A DNA stretch of 64,000 nt from Welwitschia mirabilis. Taxonomy: Eukaryota; Gnetophyta; Gnetopsida; Welwitschiales. The stretch lies in assembly GCA_051453625.1 (NCBI GenBank), contig JBOZIK010000001.1:108814000-108877999 (forward strand), read 5' to 3'. Of the stretch, positions 11,009 through 21,604 are shown one piece after another. A program made the position numbers and the translations under genes. The notes beneath the pieces were generated by a model. It searched no databases. It was not told the origin of the DNA and worked only from the letters and a program-made list of their open reading frames with translations. Position 1 is the first letter of the stretch, and each line of letters begins with the position of its first letter.

Positions 11009-13160
11009 ACTACTCCATCCCTTAAGAAGTTTTCTCCTTGGAATTTAAAAAATAATTCTTTTCCACTATAATACATTTATTTTATATTCCCAAGTGGGTT
11101 CTGCTTTTATCTCTCCTAATTATTGTACTTTATAAAGTTGAATTTATCTTCCTTTAAGTATAACATTTATTTTAATCTAAAACTTTAATTAGTCAAACTT
11201 CAAATGTATAGTTTAGTTGAATATCCACTTTTTAACTATCTAACTATGGATATCAAATTCTATCTTTAGAACTTAAAAACTTAAATTCAAGTCTTAAATT
11301 CAAGTCTACATATGAAGGATTTAAAAATTACTTACTGTAAGAAATAACTAAATAAGATTTTATTAGGAAAATCTTCCTTCAATGTCATATAAATGGTTGA
11401 ATAAGTTTAGGATGTTGTCCATAGGCTTGCTAATCAACACCAATCATATCTTGTATCTAAAATGATAAAACTTTTAGAAATTTTCTTCTTCCTCCATCCT
11501 TCACTTGTACTTTATGGCATATGCTCTACAAGTTGTACTATATATGTATATCAACTTTAAAATTCAAAAAAATCTTTTGTTATACATGACCATTTCACCT
11601 TCCTCATTTTCCAAGGTTATAATGATTACTAGATTAGGGAAAACATTATGAACTAGCACATATCTCATGAAAGGCTAGATAAATAATACATAATTACTTT
11701 TATAAATAACTTTAAGAAAATGGTTGAACATACTTACAAGTGACTAAAGCTGGTTCAATTTTATAAGTCAAAATTTCTCAGTCACTTCTTGGATCTAACC
11801 AAAACCAAAATAAACTTGGACTATAAAACTACAACATAATAATATTTCACTCCAAATTATAACACTCACTTATAAAGATATTACATAGAAAATTTTCAAG
11901 CATAAGATCATAAATTGTAAATCTTTTTCACTCTACACCCCCTTTTTTTTAAGCTTCTTTCAATGCCTTTATAACACTTTTGCTCCTATAATCTAGTTGA
12001 ATTTGCACTTCAAAGATTAATATGTATAGTATAGCACTTAACAAATTAAGGATAAACTGTGTGATAAGCAAAGAAATCACATTGACATATATGTCTACTT
12101 TTAATAAAAGAAAGAAATAAGACAAGTACTAAGTAACTTGAAATGATTAGATCTTTTAATTTATCATCGAATTAAGTAGATAATATAATAATAGAAATGT
12201 AGGTTTCCAAAACAAATATACCCTATAAAGGAACCTAAAAACTAAAAGAAATTTTTTTTTGAAAGTTGACTAGAAACTAAATTGTTTAAAAGACACAAAG
12301 TAGTAATCCATTCTTAGATAAATGAATGATATTAAGCTTAATAAACTACCTATATGAGCTACCTCTTCTAAATAAATATAAAATAAATGCATATAAAACT
12401 TTAAATAAAGGTGAGTAGTAAGCTTTAGCTAAAGTTCTAGAAATTTAATGTTCTAAGCATTTTCTAAATAGCTCTAGCATCTAAAGATGACATGACATGA
12501 CATGATCAAAGACATAAGAAATTAAACTCTTCTCTTTTTTTCCTACAATAGCCAAGAAATCAATTTATTAAGGAAAACATAGATAAAATAGTGCCAAAAG
12601 AAGGTAAAGAATCTTAATAAGGAGTCAATAAAAAAATCTCATACAATGATTAATCATCTATGTTATCTAAGTTGTGATGATGATATTTCATAATCACCCA
12701 TAATGAAAAGGATAGAATATGTAAAATAATCAATGTATATATAATTAAATAAGATACATAATTAGAAAATAGGCTCTTCACAAGCCACATGACTTGTGTG
12801 ACATAATGTAGTATCCACTTTTAATGTCCATCATGATCATAAAGATAACAAAAGGTTAACTAGTAGAAGGCCATGTTATAGCTATAATTTAAATAGCAAG
12901 GAATAATGACTAATATTCTAACATATTTTTATAGATGCATCTCAAATGATATTTCTAAACTTATTATTTGGTTATTCAACTAAAATCTATATAAGTTGTA
13001 TTAATGCATGAAGATAATGCTTAGCTCAGGTAATCATATTAGCTAACATTTAAATAAGTTTGAACATATCCAATTAATTAGCTAATGTTTTAATTTACTT
13101 AATGGATTTATTAAGTATAATAATGAAATAATAATTAGTCTATTATAAAACATTAGATTA

Positions 13161-13199
<39 letters not shown>

Positions 13200-14554
13200 G
13201 CTTAGGCTTCCTTTATTTACAACTTATCATAGAAAATTAATCAAGGTATCTGTACATTGGGAGTTCACTGTATGAAAACATATAACTTGAAGATATATAA
13301 GAAATATTCTAAGAAAACTTTAGATTAAAAGTAATTAAAAAAGGTTTTTATAGATATTCAAACTTAATACCTGATACTTTCAAGCTTTACTTGATAACTA
13401 AAAATATTATTGCATTTGAACAATTAACTTTTTCATATGTGTTTTATTCAAGATAGATTTGCATGTGAGGTTTCCTTTCTTTAAAGTGATAAATATGATT
13501 TTTGTTCATTAATACACTTTTTTTTAAATAAATTGATTTTAGAAGAAGAATACAACATAAGTTAAAAAGAATATCCTAGGTGAACATTAATGCGTTTCCT
13601 ATTATGTTGGGTGTTTTTTTACCTCTTAGGATATTTCTTTCTAATAATTTGCTAAACATTTTTTATTATAATTAATATATTTTAAGTTAAATAATTATAG
13701 AATATGCAAGGAAGAAAATGAAATGTACAGACCTTGAGGCCCATAATGCACTGATAGTCTACTGGCCATAGAAAGTTCACTAAGAGCATCATCATGCTAG
13801 AGCTACATAGAGCCTACAATGGTGATAGAAAGGAAAGGGGAAGATACAAAATAAAGAAATACTAAAGCATTATGCAAGAGAAAATAATTCTGATAAATTC
13901 AATTGCATTTACTAGAATGAAATACAATTGAATTTTTGTAGAATAAAAAGAATTAGTCCTTAAGAATAGTGTATGCTTATAAACATTCTCAGTTGAGTTA
14001 CATATGAGGGAATTATATGACTTAAGATTCTTGTTGTAAAGTAAGAATTTCAAGGTTTGGATAATCAACAAGACAAAGTTATCATTGCCCACCTCCATAG
14101 ATATATGCCTATGCAAAGTTAGAATTTAGGATCTAATATCAAAATATAACACCTAGATTTACTACAACTAAAAACTTCATTTAATGATATGATATCAAGA
14201 TATGATGTCCTAAATCTACATTTAAATTCTTTAACTTGTAATAACCATAACTTGAGAATGATTTTCCATAATGAATAAATAAATCATGTTCACTCTAAAT
14301 TTTATTAAACTTAACATCTTATAACTCTAGTCATAAATCTCTACTTGTAATATAATAAGACATATTTATAGTTAAATTCTTCAATAAGAGAATTTCTAAA
14401 CATTCATAATATTTTTCAAAACAAGTGAACACACTATATATATAACTTATAAACATCTTTTATTGCCAAAGCTTAAATATTACAACAAAATAAACTATTA
14501 ATAAATTTGCATAAGTCTCAAGGATACTCATGATTTTTTAATTATTCAAACAAC
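11009..14554 (-). other. Gene-free AT-rich stretch, probable decayed gypsy interior
   Basis: Bounded by LTR-like block A' on the left and the inverted repeat and LTR on the right, so it is inferred to be the interior of a minus-strand gypsy element. I could not recognise RT, integrase or protease motifs. Open frames such as 14116-13862 show no known motif. The stretch is very AT-rich with few CG dinucleotides. Confidence 0.35.
13163..13196. repeat. (AT)n microsatellite
   Basis: About 34 bp of alternating AT. Confidence 0.95.
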
Positions 14555-14985
14555 AAATAGAAAAACATAGAGATAACACCTAGCTAGATTGCAACCATTA
14601 TCTCATTTTCATAAAATCATTTATAGTGCTTCTTATACCTGTAAGTATGGTGTAAGAACTATAATCATCATAGTTCCCAGTATGGACCACGATAAGGAAG
14701 GGGTAGGTATAGGATTTCCAAGTACAAGGTAAGTAATTATAAGAATATCCAAGATGTACTGCTAAGATTTACTACCAAAACAATCTAAGATCCATTGTCA
14801 AAATAATTCAAGATGTATAATCAGAATAATCTAAGGGTGAAATGCCAAATAATTCAAGCTGTATAGTTAGAATAGTGCACTATGAAAATAACCTAAGAAT
14901 GCAATGTCCAAATAATCTAAGATATGACTAAGATAATCTAAGATGTAATCAAGATTATTCAAGATGTGACTAAGACTCATTTTAA
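14555..14985 (-). repeat. Right arm of the inverted repeat, with minisatellite
   Basis: Reverse complement of 10190-10699, including AACACCTAGCTAG near 14576-14588 and about ten degenerate 23-25-bp units (AATAATCTAAGATGTAATCA type) between 14740 and 14975. It adjoins the 65-bp tandem repeat. Confidence 0.75.
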
Positions 14986-15028
14986 TATTATCTTTCTTAT
15001 TCTTAATTTGGAACATTTTAAGTCATTT

Positions 15029-15223
15029 AGTTTCACACATCTAGTGGGGAAAATTTAGTCATTTTACTCTGTGGAGGTAATTTATAATTGTCCAGTTATA
15101 CACATCTAGAGGGAATAATTTATTTCCTTTTTCCTTTAGAAATAACTTATAGTAATCTAGTTCTACACATCTAAAGGGGACAAATTACTTTCTTTAATAT
15201 CTAGAGGTAATTTATAGTAATTT
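15029..15223. repeat. Three tandem 65-bp units
   Basis: Units start at 15029, 15094 and 15159, each exactly 65 bp and opening AGTTNNACACATCTA, with a GAGGTAATTTATA-like segment near the end. The left inverted-repeat arm keeps only part of one unit (near 10190). Probably a leader or U5 repeat of the gypsy element. Confidence 0.85.
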
Positions 15224-15239
15224 AGTTTATTTTCATAAT

Positions 15240-16422
15240 TTAACATATATCAATATAGGTCAATGATCAGTTACAAGATAACCTCAATCTAGGTTAAGGA
15301 CAATTTACAAGACTTGATTAAAAATGGTTATTAATGTGAAAAGGAAATGCAAGAATATATTGAATTATACAAGATATAAAAATAAAACAAGACATAGAAA
15401 AATATCTAAATTAAATAAAGTATCTTAGAATCATACATAATTCAAAAATGAAATAAGACCATGTAAGAAAATAAAAGAATATACTAGAACCATACAAGAA
15501 ATAAAATAGTGGACGATAAATCATACTTGAAATTAGATGAAGAATTTGTAATCTTTTAAAGATTCTAAGAGTCTAATACTTTTTAAGCTCTAAGTTTTGA
15601 AAATATCAATATCCAATAAAAGAGAATTTCTCAAAGATATTAAAATAAGAGAAGAAGGTAGTCATATTTATAGTAAGATAATGTAGGGATGTGAAGAGAT
15701 ATAAGGATATAAAGAGATATCCTCATGAAAAAAAGATGGTAAGGAATCCATAACCCTTAACCATTATCTTACGTGACCACTAGATGCATTAATATTTTAT
15801 TAGAAGAATAAATAATAAATGTTTAACATTTCACTATTTGCAATTATTACAATAAGGAATTAAGATAAGCCATTTAGTGACTAATTCCAATATTCATATA
15901 AAAATTTTTTTCATAATGAATAAATGTTAAATAATAGAAAGTGCAGCATCATAATTATGAACCTTACTTAGCATGCACTACTAAACTAGAATATTAAAAA
16001 AAGCTAACATAATGCATTATAATATTTATAGCCATTACAGGAATAATTTTCATGAAATAAAATAAGAAAATAACAAAGTATAGTAATCATGATACATTAA
16101 TGCAACAATTTCAAAAATGAAAATAAAATGACTTAGCCACTAATTTAGCCATTAATTAAATAATGAAGGAGTTAATACAAAAAGAATATTATTAAATATG
16201 GCTGTTATAAGAAGGAAAACACTTAAAATAATAATTAAGCATAACAAATTTCACAAAGTAATTACATTTCAATAATGAGATAATAAATAGAGAATAAATC
16301 AAAAATACAATAATTAAATTAGCTTAATGGACTTCATAATAATAAAGTTTTTTTTTTAATTTAGTTTTTACTTAACTAATTAGGCTAAATCTTTGGATCT
16401 TTAAAAATCTAGACGTGACAAT
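15240..16422 (-). mobile_element. Gypsy LTR (probable 5' LTR), block A'' plus promoter
   Basis: On the minus strand it starts TGTCACGTCTAGA at 16422, matching the LTR start at 11008. Block A'' (16422-15926) corresponds to U3. A TATAAATA follows at 15672-15665, then an AT-rich R-U5-like region. The lower boundary is not defined because no primer binding site was found. On the right it abuts, without visible spacer, a different LTR (plus strand), so it is inferred to have inserted into or replaced part of that LTR's U3. Confidence 0.55.
15665..15672 (-). promoter_or_regulatory. LTR TATA box
   Basis: Minus strand reads ACTATAAATATGACTACC, a good TATA context about 750 bp inside the LTR start at 16422. 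Confidence 0.5.
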
Positions 16423-16527
16423 ATGCCTAACCACCCTTAAGTAAAACCTCTTATGTAGCCACCACATAATGCATAAAAATAACACCTAATTTAATCATGA
16501 TGATGTCACTTAAAGCCCTCCTTAATC

Positions 16528-16535
16528 TATAAAAG
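16528..16535 (+). promoter_or_regulatory. LTR TATA box
   Basis: TATAAAAG within TCTATAAAAGGGCCTTA; the equivalent in the second LTR is TATAAAAT at 32370-32377 in the same context. Confidence 0.65.
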
Positions 16536-16586
16536 GGCCTTAAAACCCCTTCTAAACATCTTTTTATTGGCTTAACATGAGATATA

Positions 16587-16694
16587 CCTGGAGGCTAAGA
16601 CATCATGGTGTTCTGGTATTCTTTATTGGGGGTAGAATGACCTTGAGAGTAAGACATCATGGTGTTCTGATACTCTTTCTTGGGGGTAGAATTA
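16587..16694 (+). repeat. 54-bp tandem duplication inside the LTR
   Basis: Two units (16587-16640, 16641-16694) sharing AAGACATCATGGTGTTCTG and TGGGGGTAGAAT. The second LTR near 32435-32490 has only one unit, so the duplication is specific to this LTR or subfamily. Confidence 0.9.
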
Positions 16695-17258
16695 CCTAAG
16701 GCTAGTTGAGAAAATCTTCTTCTTCTTCTTCTCCTTCATTGATGTAATGTATATTTTTAAGGTTTAATATAAGAATTGGATTAATCCCTTTCATTATTAA
16801 TGCATAAAGTTATTTGGCATTAGTAATATTTAGGTAGGATCAATTCTAAAATTAGTTTAAACTCTTTAATTATTATTGTAAATTAATTTGGCATTAGTAA
16901 TAGTTAGATAGAACTAATTCTAAGTGTGCTTCATAATTTCATTATTAGTGCATATTATAGCATTAACAATTTTTAGGTACAATAGACTTGATATTTAGGT
17001 TTTAGGATATAGAAATAATTCTAATAAAGGAGGAGGGTTAGATGAATTACCAAATCCTTAGAGCATTTTCATTTCCTTGCATCATATAATAAAGATCACT
17101 TATTTTAAACTTTTGATTTTAGTTTTATTTGAGTTCTTATTGCAAGTAGAATTTCATGTTTATTTTGATTAAATTTACCATGTATATTCCTATAGGAAAA
17201 TGTTCTAAGTCTAAACTTAGTTGTAATTCTAGATTACTACAAATCTATGATTAAATTT

Positions 17259-17276
17259 TAGTTCCATTACTAGGGA
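17259..17276 (+). other. Primer binding site (tRNA-Asp type, mutated)
   Basis: TAGTTCCATTACTAGGGA, six bases after the LTR end. The Tat/Athila PBS complementary to tRNA-Asp is TGGCGCCGTTGCCGGGGA; 11 of 18 positions match and six of the seven differences are C-to-T or G-to-A. Position immediately after an LTR makes chance unlikely. Confidence 0.75.
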
Positions 17277-18419
17277 TACATTGGTACAACAATTTTTATT
17301 AAGAGTACATGATTATTTTTCTTGCAATTTTTAGTTACATTTTATTTTTTAAGTGTGAGTACTAGTCCTTCTTCTAGTTAATCCAAATTGATTTTTTTTT
17401 TATTTTGTGTATTTTCATTTTCCATCTAGTGGCAAGTACTCATCCATTTCTAGTAAAACCTAAAATAGTCTAAATTTTTAAATTTGGTTATCTTTTATAA
17501 TAATTAAAATTCATGTTAATATCTAACATTTTGAGTTACAAGTCTAATGACTTTCTTGTAGGTACAACTAAACCTAAGATTTTGAGCTAAAACTAAAACC
17601 AAACTTTGAAAATGTTTGTTGTGTCTTTTATGTTTCTGATATTTCTATAAATTGTCTGTAAATGTTTAGGGCTATTTTAGTTTTTAATTTTGTTAAAAAA
17701 TTTAGATCTATTTTCCTAGGTTAAAAAATTTTATTTATAGTTATTTTGAGATTTTACCAAAATTTTCTTAGACCTTATAACCTAAACCCTATTGCATAGA
17801 CTGTGTGAATCCTTTTTCTTTTTATTAAGACTTTTTGCTTAACTAGACTAGCACTACTTTCTTTCTTGTTTAGTGTTACTAGTGTTCTTACCTTAAAGCC
17901 TTTGAAACTTTGATAGATACCTTCTAAACCTCTTTAAACCTTATCAAATTGCTAGCTTCTTATGAAAATAAAATAAATATAGAAAAAGTAAATCATTAAT
18001 CAAAATCAGCAATCATTTTCTTAAACTTAAAGCTATGATTTGAACTTTGAATTCATTTTAGATACCTTTCAATCTAAATCTTATCTACCCCTATAGTTTT
18101 TAAAATCAAAATTAATTCAAATTAACTATAGAAGACTTTATCTAATATAGATAGATCTTTGGAGAGTGTTATCAATTCCATTAATTCTAGGATTAATCTC
18201 CTAATAATTTGGAATTAAAAAATCCTTATAATAACTCACAAGAGTTTGATCTGATGCCTTCCTTTACTCCTCACAATCCTTATCCTTCATCCTCTGATTT
18301 GTGCTCATCATTTGTTAGTCCTTATCCCTTATCTTTTTTTTTTTTTGAATACCATTCATCATTTGATCATCACTCATCAACTTCATACATCTAATAAACC
18401 TTTTCAAATTTCTTGGAAA
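17277..18419 (+). other. Leader of the Tat/Athila-like element
   Basis: AT-rich sequence after the primer binding site. One open stretch (18209-18394) encodes a 61-residue Ser/Pro/Phe-rich peptide with no motif I recognise; it may be a remnant of a leader ORF. Nothing else identifiable. Confidence 0.4.
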
Positions 18420-19351
18420 ACACTCTTATAAGATTCATAAAAGCCCAAATTTAAACAAATGAATGGCTTGAGCAAGATATTCAATAGTTAACCCAAGTCA
18501 TTGCTTAAATGCTTAAATAATTAGAATTATAAAATCTTTTCACATCATATTAACCTATAAGCCTAGAAAAATTTGATGGTATTAATGTTATTGAAACTAG
18601 ACATACAAATCTTGTTTGTTAGGAATGAAAAATAAGCACACCATAAAAACAACAAAGATTTCTAAGTGAACCTTGAGTATAAAAATGCCTTAAAAAATGA
18701 ATGTTTGCATCCATTTAGGCTATACTTTAGAGTAGGATTAGAAAATTTAAGTAATATAATCAATCTATAATTAGTGAGTGAATAGTTGAGGAAGAAGAAA
18801 AAAATCAAATATTACACAACAGAGGATAAATGAATAGGTAAAATTAACAAACTAGAAAATTAATATATCATTGAACCCGAACCTATGTCACATGCACAAT
18901 CTTATAAAAAAGAATACCTTAAGAACCTTCATGAAGAGGAGAATGTTCACCAAGACTCATTTATAATTCATCCTTTAAAACATCATTATATTTTTCTCAA
19001 CAACCTCTTTAGCCTACTGTGTTAATTTCATCTTTGAAATAAGACTTGAAAATTAATGAATATGACAAACCATATTCATCTTTGGAATAATATTTCGATA
19101 CTTCTCTTGAAAATTGTTTGCCCCCTTCTATGAATTTCAACTCATCTTTTTCTTCATCCCATAATAATGTATCACATGATATGTTAAGCAAGTATAAATA
19201 AGCTAAAGGGTGGATAATTTATGATTTAGAATAAATAGATTTCATTGCTAGTATTAATATTCTTCCATCTTTCTTAAATTCATGCATAAAAATTTACCAA
19301 GATTCTATTTAATATTTTAATGCTTTGCATTATTTTGATTTATCATCCAAC
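18420..19351 (+). pseudogene. Unidentified degraded ORF block, copy 1
   Basis: About 930 bp, plus strand, that aligns with 21605-22600. A reading frame can be followed across several stops near 19060-19350, with SLENCLPPSMNFNSSFSSS-like residues in copy 1 and SVVFNSSFTSY-like residues at the corresponding place in copy 2. Shared nucleotide anchors include AAAATGAATGTTT, TTTAGAGTAGGATTA, TCAATCTATAAT, ACACAAYAGAGGAT and GAAAGACTTGAA-like segments. It follows the leader of the Tat/Athila-like element, where gag would be expected, but I do not recognise a gag motif. Ends at an assembly gap. Confidence 0.45.
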
Positions 19352-19451
19352 NNNNNNNNNNNNNNNNNNNNNNNNNNNNNNNNNNNNNNNNNNNNNNNNN
19401 NNNNNNNNNNNNNNNNNNNNNNNNNNNNNNNNNNNNNNNNNNNNNNNNNNN
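19352..19451. other. Assembly gap, 100 N
   Basis: Exactly 100 N, lying at the switch from plus-strand to minus-strand element sequence. Confidence 0.98.
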
Positions 19452-20022
19452 TTTATAAAGGTTTCTAGGACATGGTCCCATGTTTTTAAGTCTTTGTGGG
19501 GAAAATCTTTTAGCCAAAGCTTTGCCCTACCCTTTAATATCATGGGAAAGATTACCATCTATGTTCTATCCATTATTTTTTTCTTGCTATTTCTTGAGGT
19601 AAAGATAAGTTATTCAATATCTCCAATGTGTTAAAGGGGATCCTTATTATCTTCTCTACTAAAAGTTGAGTAAGCATGTAAATTTTTAAGCTCTACATTA
19701 TCTCGTGAGGGTAGGTCAAAAGGTGTTTGAATTTCTCTTTTCTTTTTTGCTAATAATTCCCTCAGGGTTAAGTTTGTATTATGGGTAGAAGATCATATAA
19801 TTTTTTTTTGCTTACAGGAGGCACTCGACAGTGTAGATTGGTTCTCTCCTTCTATAGGGCTTTTCTTAAGAAAATATGACTCAAAAAAATAAATTTAGAA
19901 AAAGGATTGAGTGCACATGTAGATTGTTTTTCCAATTTGTCTTGTATTTTCACCAGTCCTTCTTTGAGGTCCTTTTCTATTATATACTTTTTTCTTAGAT
20001 ATGTCTTCTTTAAGTTAACCAT
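19452..20022 (-). pseudogene. Ty3/gypsy gag remnant (Retrotrans_gag)
   Basis: Would encode the capsid precursor. Reading from an ATG at 20022 (MVNLKKTYLRKKY), the frame runs to a TAG near 19855 where Gln is plausible. After a frame change come TLRELLAKK and ELKNLHAYSTFS, then DNKDPL, the usual gypsy gag N-terminal pattern (a reaction-to-DP(Y/L) motif ahead of the core). The core is LKGRAKLWLKDFPHKDLKTW followed by a break at the gap, matching the plant gypsy capsid signature L(K)xxAxxWLxxLPxxSIxTW. The rest is lost in the gap. A minus-strand LTR and PBS lie upstream (20495-21600), giving LTR-leader-gag order. At least one frameshift near 19580 and several stops. Confidence 0.8.
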
Positions 20023-20077
20023 ATCACAACATTTTGCTAATATAAAATAATAGAAAATAGATTAAAAAATAACAAAT

Positions 20078-20103
20078 TGTCATCTTGTCTATTGTGGGGA
20101 TGA
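20078..20103. repeat. Hairpin-like TGTCATC...GGATGA motif 1
   Basis: TGTCATCTTGTC then GTGGGGATGA in the leader of the inverted gypsy element; one of four related inverted motifs in 1.3 kb. Confidence 0.6.
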
Positions 20104-20292
20104 AAAAAAAGATGATGCACACAGAAATAGAAAAGCAAAAAGAGAACCAAAACTAAAATAGAAAGACAAAAACATAAAAAAATAGGCTTGTCATTCACTT
20201 GATCATTCAAATATCATAGAAGATGAAAAAAACTAAGTTATTTTAGAAAAATCACAATCCAAAAATAAAATTAAAAATAAAAATAGCACACT

Positions 20293-20320
20293 GTCATCCT
20301 GACTTTCATAGGGATGACAA
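20293..20320. repeat. Hairpin motif 2 with perfect 8-bp arms
   Basis: Arms TGTCATCC (20293-20300) and GGATGACA (20313-20320) are perfect reverse complements around a 12-base centre. Confidence 0.85.
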
Positions 20321-20494
20321 ATAGGATGACCACACTTTTTCTAATAAAAAACTGAAATAAAAATCCAAAACTGAAAAAGAGCACTCAGAAAACCCATAAC
20401 TCCTAATAAAATATAATGTCATATAGACAAATAACCAAACAGAGGACTAATGTACTTACCTAAATGATGATAACCCTTGTACTCCTCAATAATC

Positions 20495-20516
20495 TTCCTT
20501 AACAATGATATCAATT
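20495..20516 (-). other. Possible primer binding site
   Basis: Minus strand reads AATTGATATCATTGTTAAG after an LTR-like end TGCAACA. TGATATCA resembles the initiator-Met tRNA PBS start TGGTATCA with one G-to-A change. Weak on its own; location between LTR and gag supports it. Confidence 0.4.
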
Positions 20517-21094
20517 TGTTGCAGTGTGTATATGTATGAGTGTTTAAGCTCAAAAGATTCTATTCATAATAAAATAAATAATTATCTTACAAAATACAAT
20601 ACACTAATATAATGAGAGTTAACCCAAAATGTCATAGCTACATTAAATTCTATGAGTATGAGGCTCAAGTTGCTTTGTAAAATAAAAACCAGAAAATAAA
20701 TAATAATGTAAAAAAATATAATGCAAGATGCAAGATGTAATCTAAACTAACATGTAATGCAAAAATAATTTTAATCCTACTTGCTTTCAGCCTTAACAAA
20801 GGTTGCCCTTGATAATCTATATCATGTAAGAAATTGTTACCAGATCAAGGACAACATAGACTATAAGGATCATAAGAAAATCTAACATATAAATATAAAA
20901 CTAAAACAAGGTTTTTGTATTAAAGAGTAGTAAGTATCTTGGTTACAAAATAGCTGGGACTAAATGGAAGATACATAGCCCTCCACTAAGTGCATGTCTT
21001 TCTACAACACTCAAGATAGATCTCTTACCCTTTTCTCTCTTGTCACGACAATATTGGGTGTAACAAAGATAATAAGGAGAGTCAAAGGGGGGCT

Positions 21095-21102
21095 TATTTA
21101 TA
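21095..21102 (-). promoter_or_regulatory. LTR TATA box
   Basis: Minus strand TATAAATA followed by AGCCCCCC, mirroring the box at 4963-4970. Confidence 0.6.
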
Positions 21103-21213
21103 AGAAAATACAACAGGAAAGAACAGATAAAATGTTTAGTTAGGTGCATTAATAATTGGTTCCAAAATAAATGAAATGGTTAAGGGAATCTGTCAGAGTC
21201 AGTTACATATCCC

Positions 21214-21253
21214 TGTCATTCAATCTGTCATCTATATGACATAAGGAATGACA
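21214..21253. repeat. Nested 40-bp hairpin
   Basis: Outer arms TGTCATTC (21214-21221) and GAATGACA (21246-21253); inner arms TGTCAT (21226-21231) and ATGACA (21236-21241). Both pairs are perfect complements. A fourth looser motif lies at 21308-21333. Confidence 0.9.
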
Positions 21254-21604
21254 ACACATTATAAAATATTTTTAAAATGATGACTTAGCAGTCCACATTA
21301 GCAGTCATTATCCTGTCTGTCGTGTGGATGATAGAGGAGATGATGGTTTTCTTTGATGATTTTCTTGAGGAAAAACTTATCATTTTTGTCTTGAATCCTT
21401 CTTAAAAGCTCTATTCATCAGAAAGTTCCTTTAATATATTAAATTTGAATAAGAATTACACTTTTCTGAGATTTCATCTTGTATCTCCAAAATACTCAGA
21501 TTTGCACCTAACCCTGTATAAAAGTTCTACAAAACAACTTATAAAACCCCATTAAATAACTGTAAATTGGCAATACAATACAATCCTATACAAATTACTT
21601 GGAA

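Larger units (their letters stand above)
16423..17253 (+). mobile_element. 5' LTR of a Tat/Athila-like gypsy element (U3 truncated)
   Basis: Aligns from about 16435 to 17253 with 32277-33023: CCTTAAGTA, TATA box plus GGCCTTA, CTTTCTTG.G.GTAGAAT, TCTTCTTCTTC, TTTCATTATTAATGCA, AGGATCAATTCTA, TAGATAGAACTAATT and CATATATTCCTAT all occur in the same order. The end reads CTATGATTA where the other copy has CTATAATCA, so the canonical terminal CA has become TA. A mutated tRNA-Asp primer binding site follows six bases later, fixing the strand and the 5' LTR role. The U3 start is missing, replaced at 16422 by the minus-strand LTR. Confidence 0.75.
20517..21600 (-). mobile_element. Gypsy LTR, minus strand, upstream of the gag remnant
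   Basis: Same LTR family as 3410-5550: on the minus strand TATAAATA at 21102-21095 with a C-run behind it, then TGACAAGAGAGAAAAGGG, TCTTCCATTTAGTCC, a block near 20880-20790 and GGGTTAACTCTCATTATATTAG, each with a counterpart at 4963-5470. It ends about 20517 before a possible PBS and the leader and gag. U3 contains two TGTCAT hairpins. The outer (right) end is uncertain, as no clear TG start was found between 21260 and 21600. Confidence 0.65.

Noticed and set aside
13862-14116. 84-residue minus-strand ORF
   Set aside because: No motif, AT-driven composition, inside a decayed gypsy interior.
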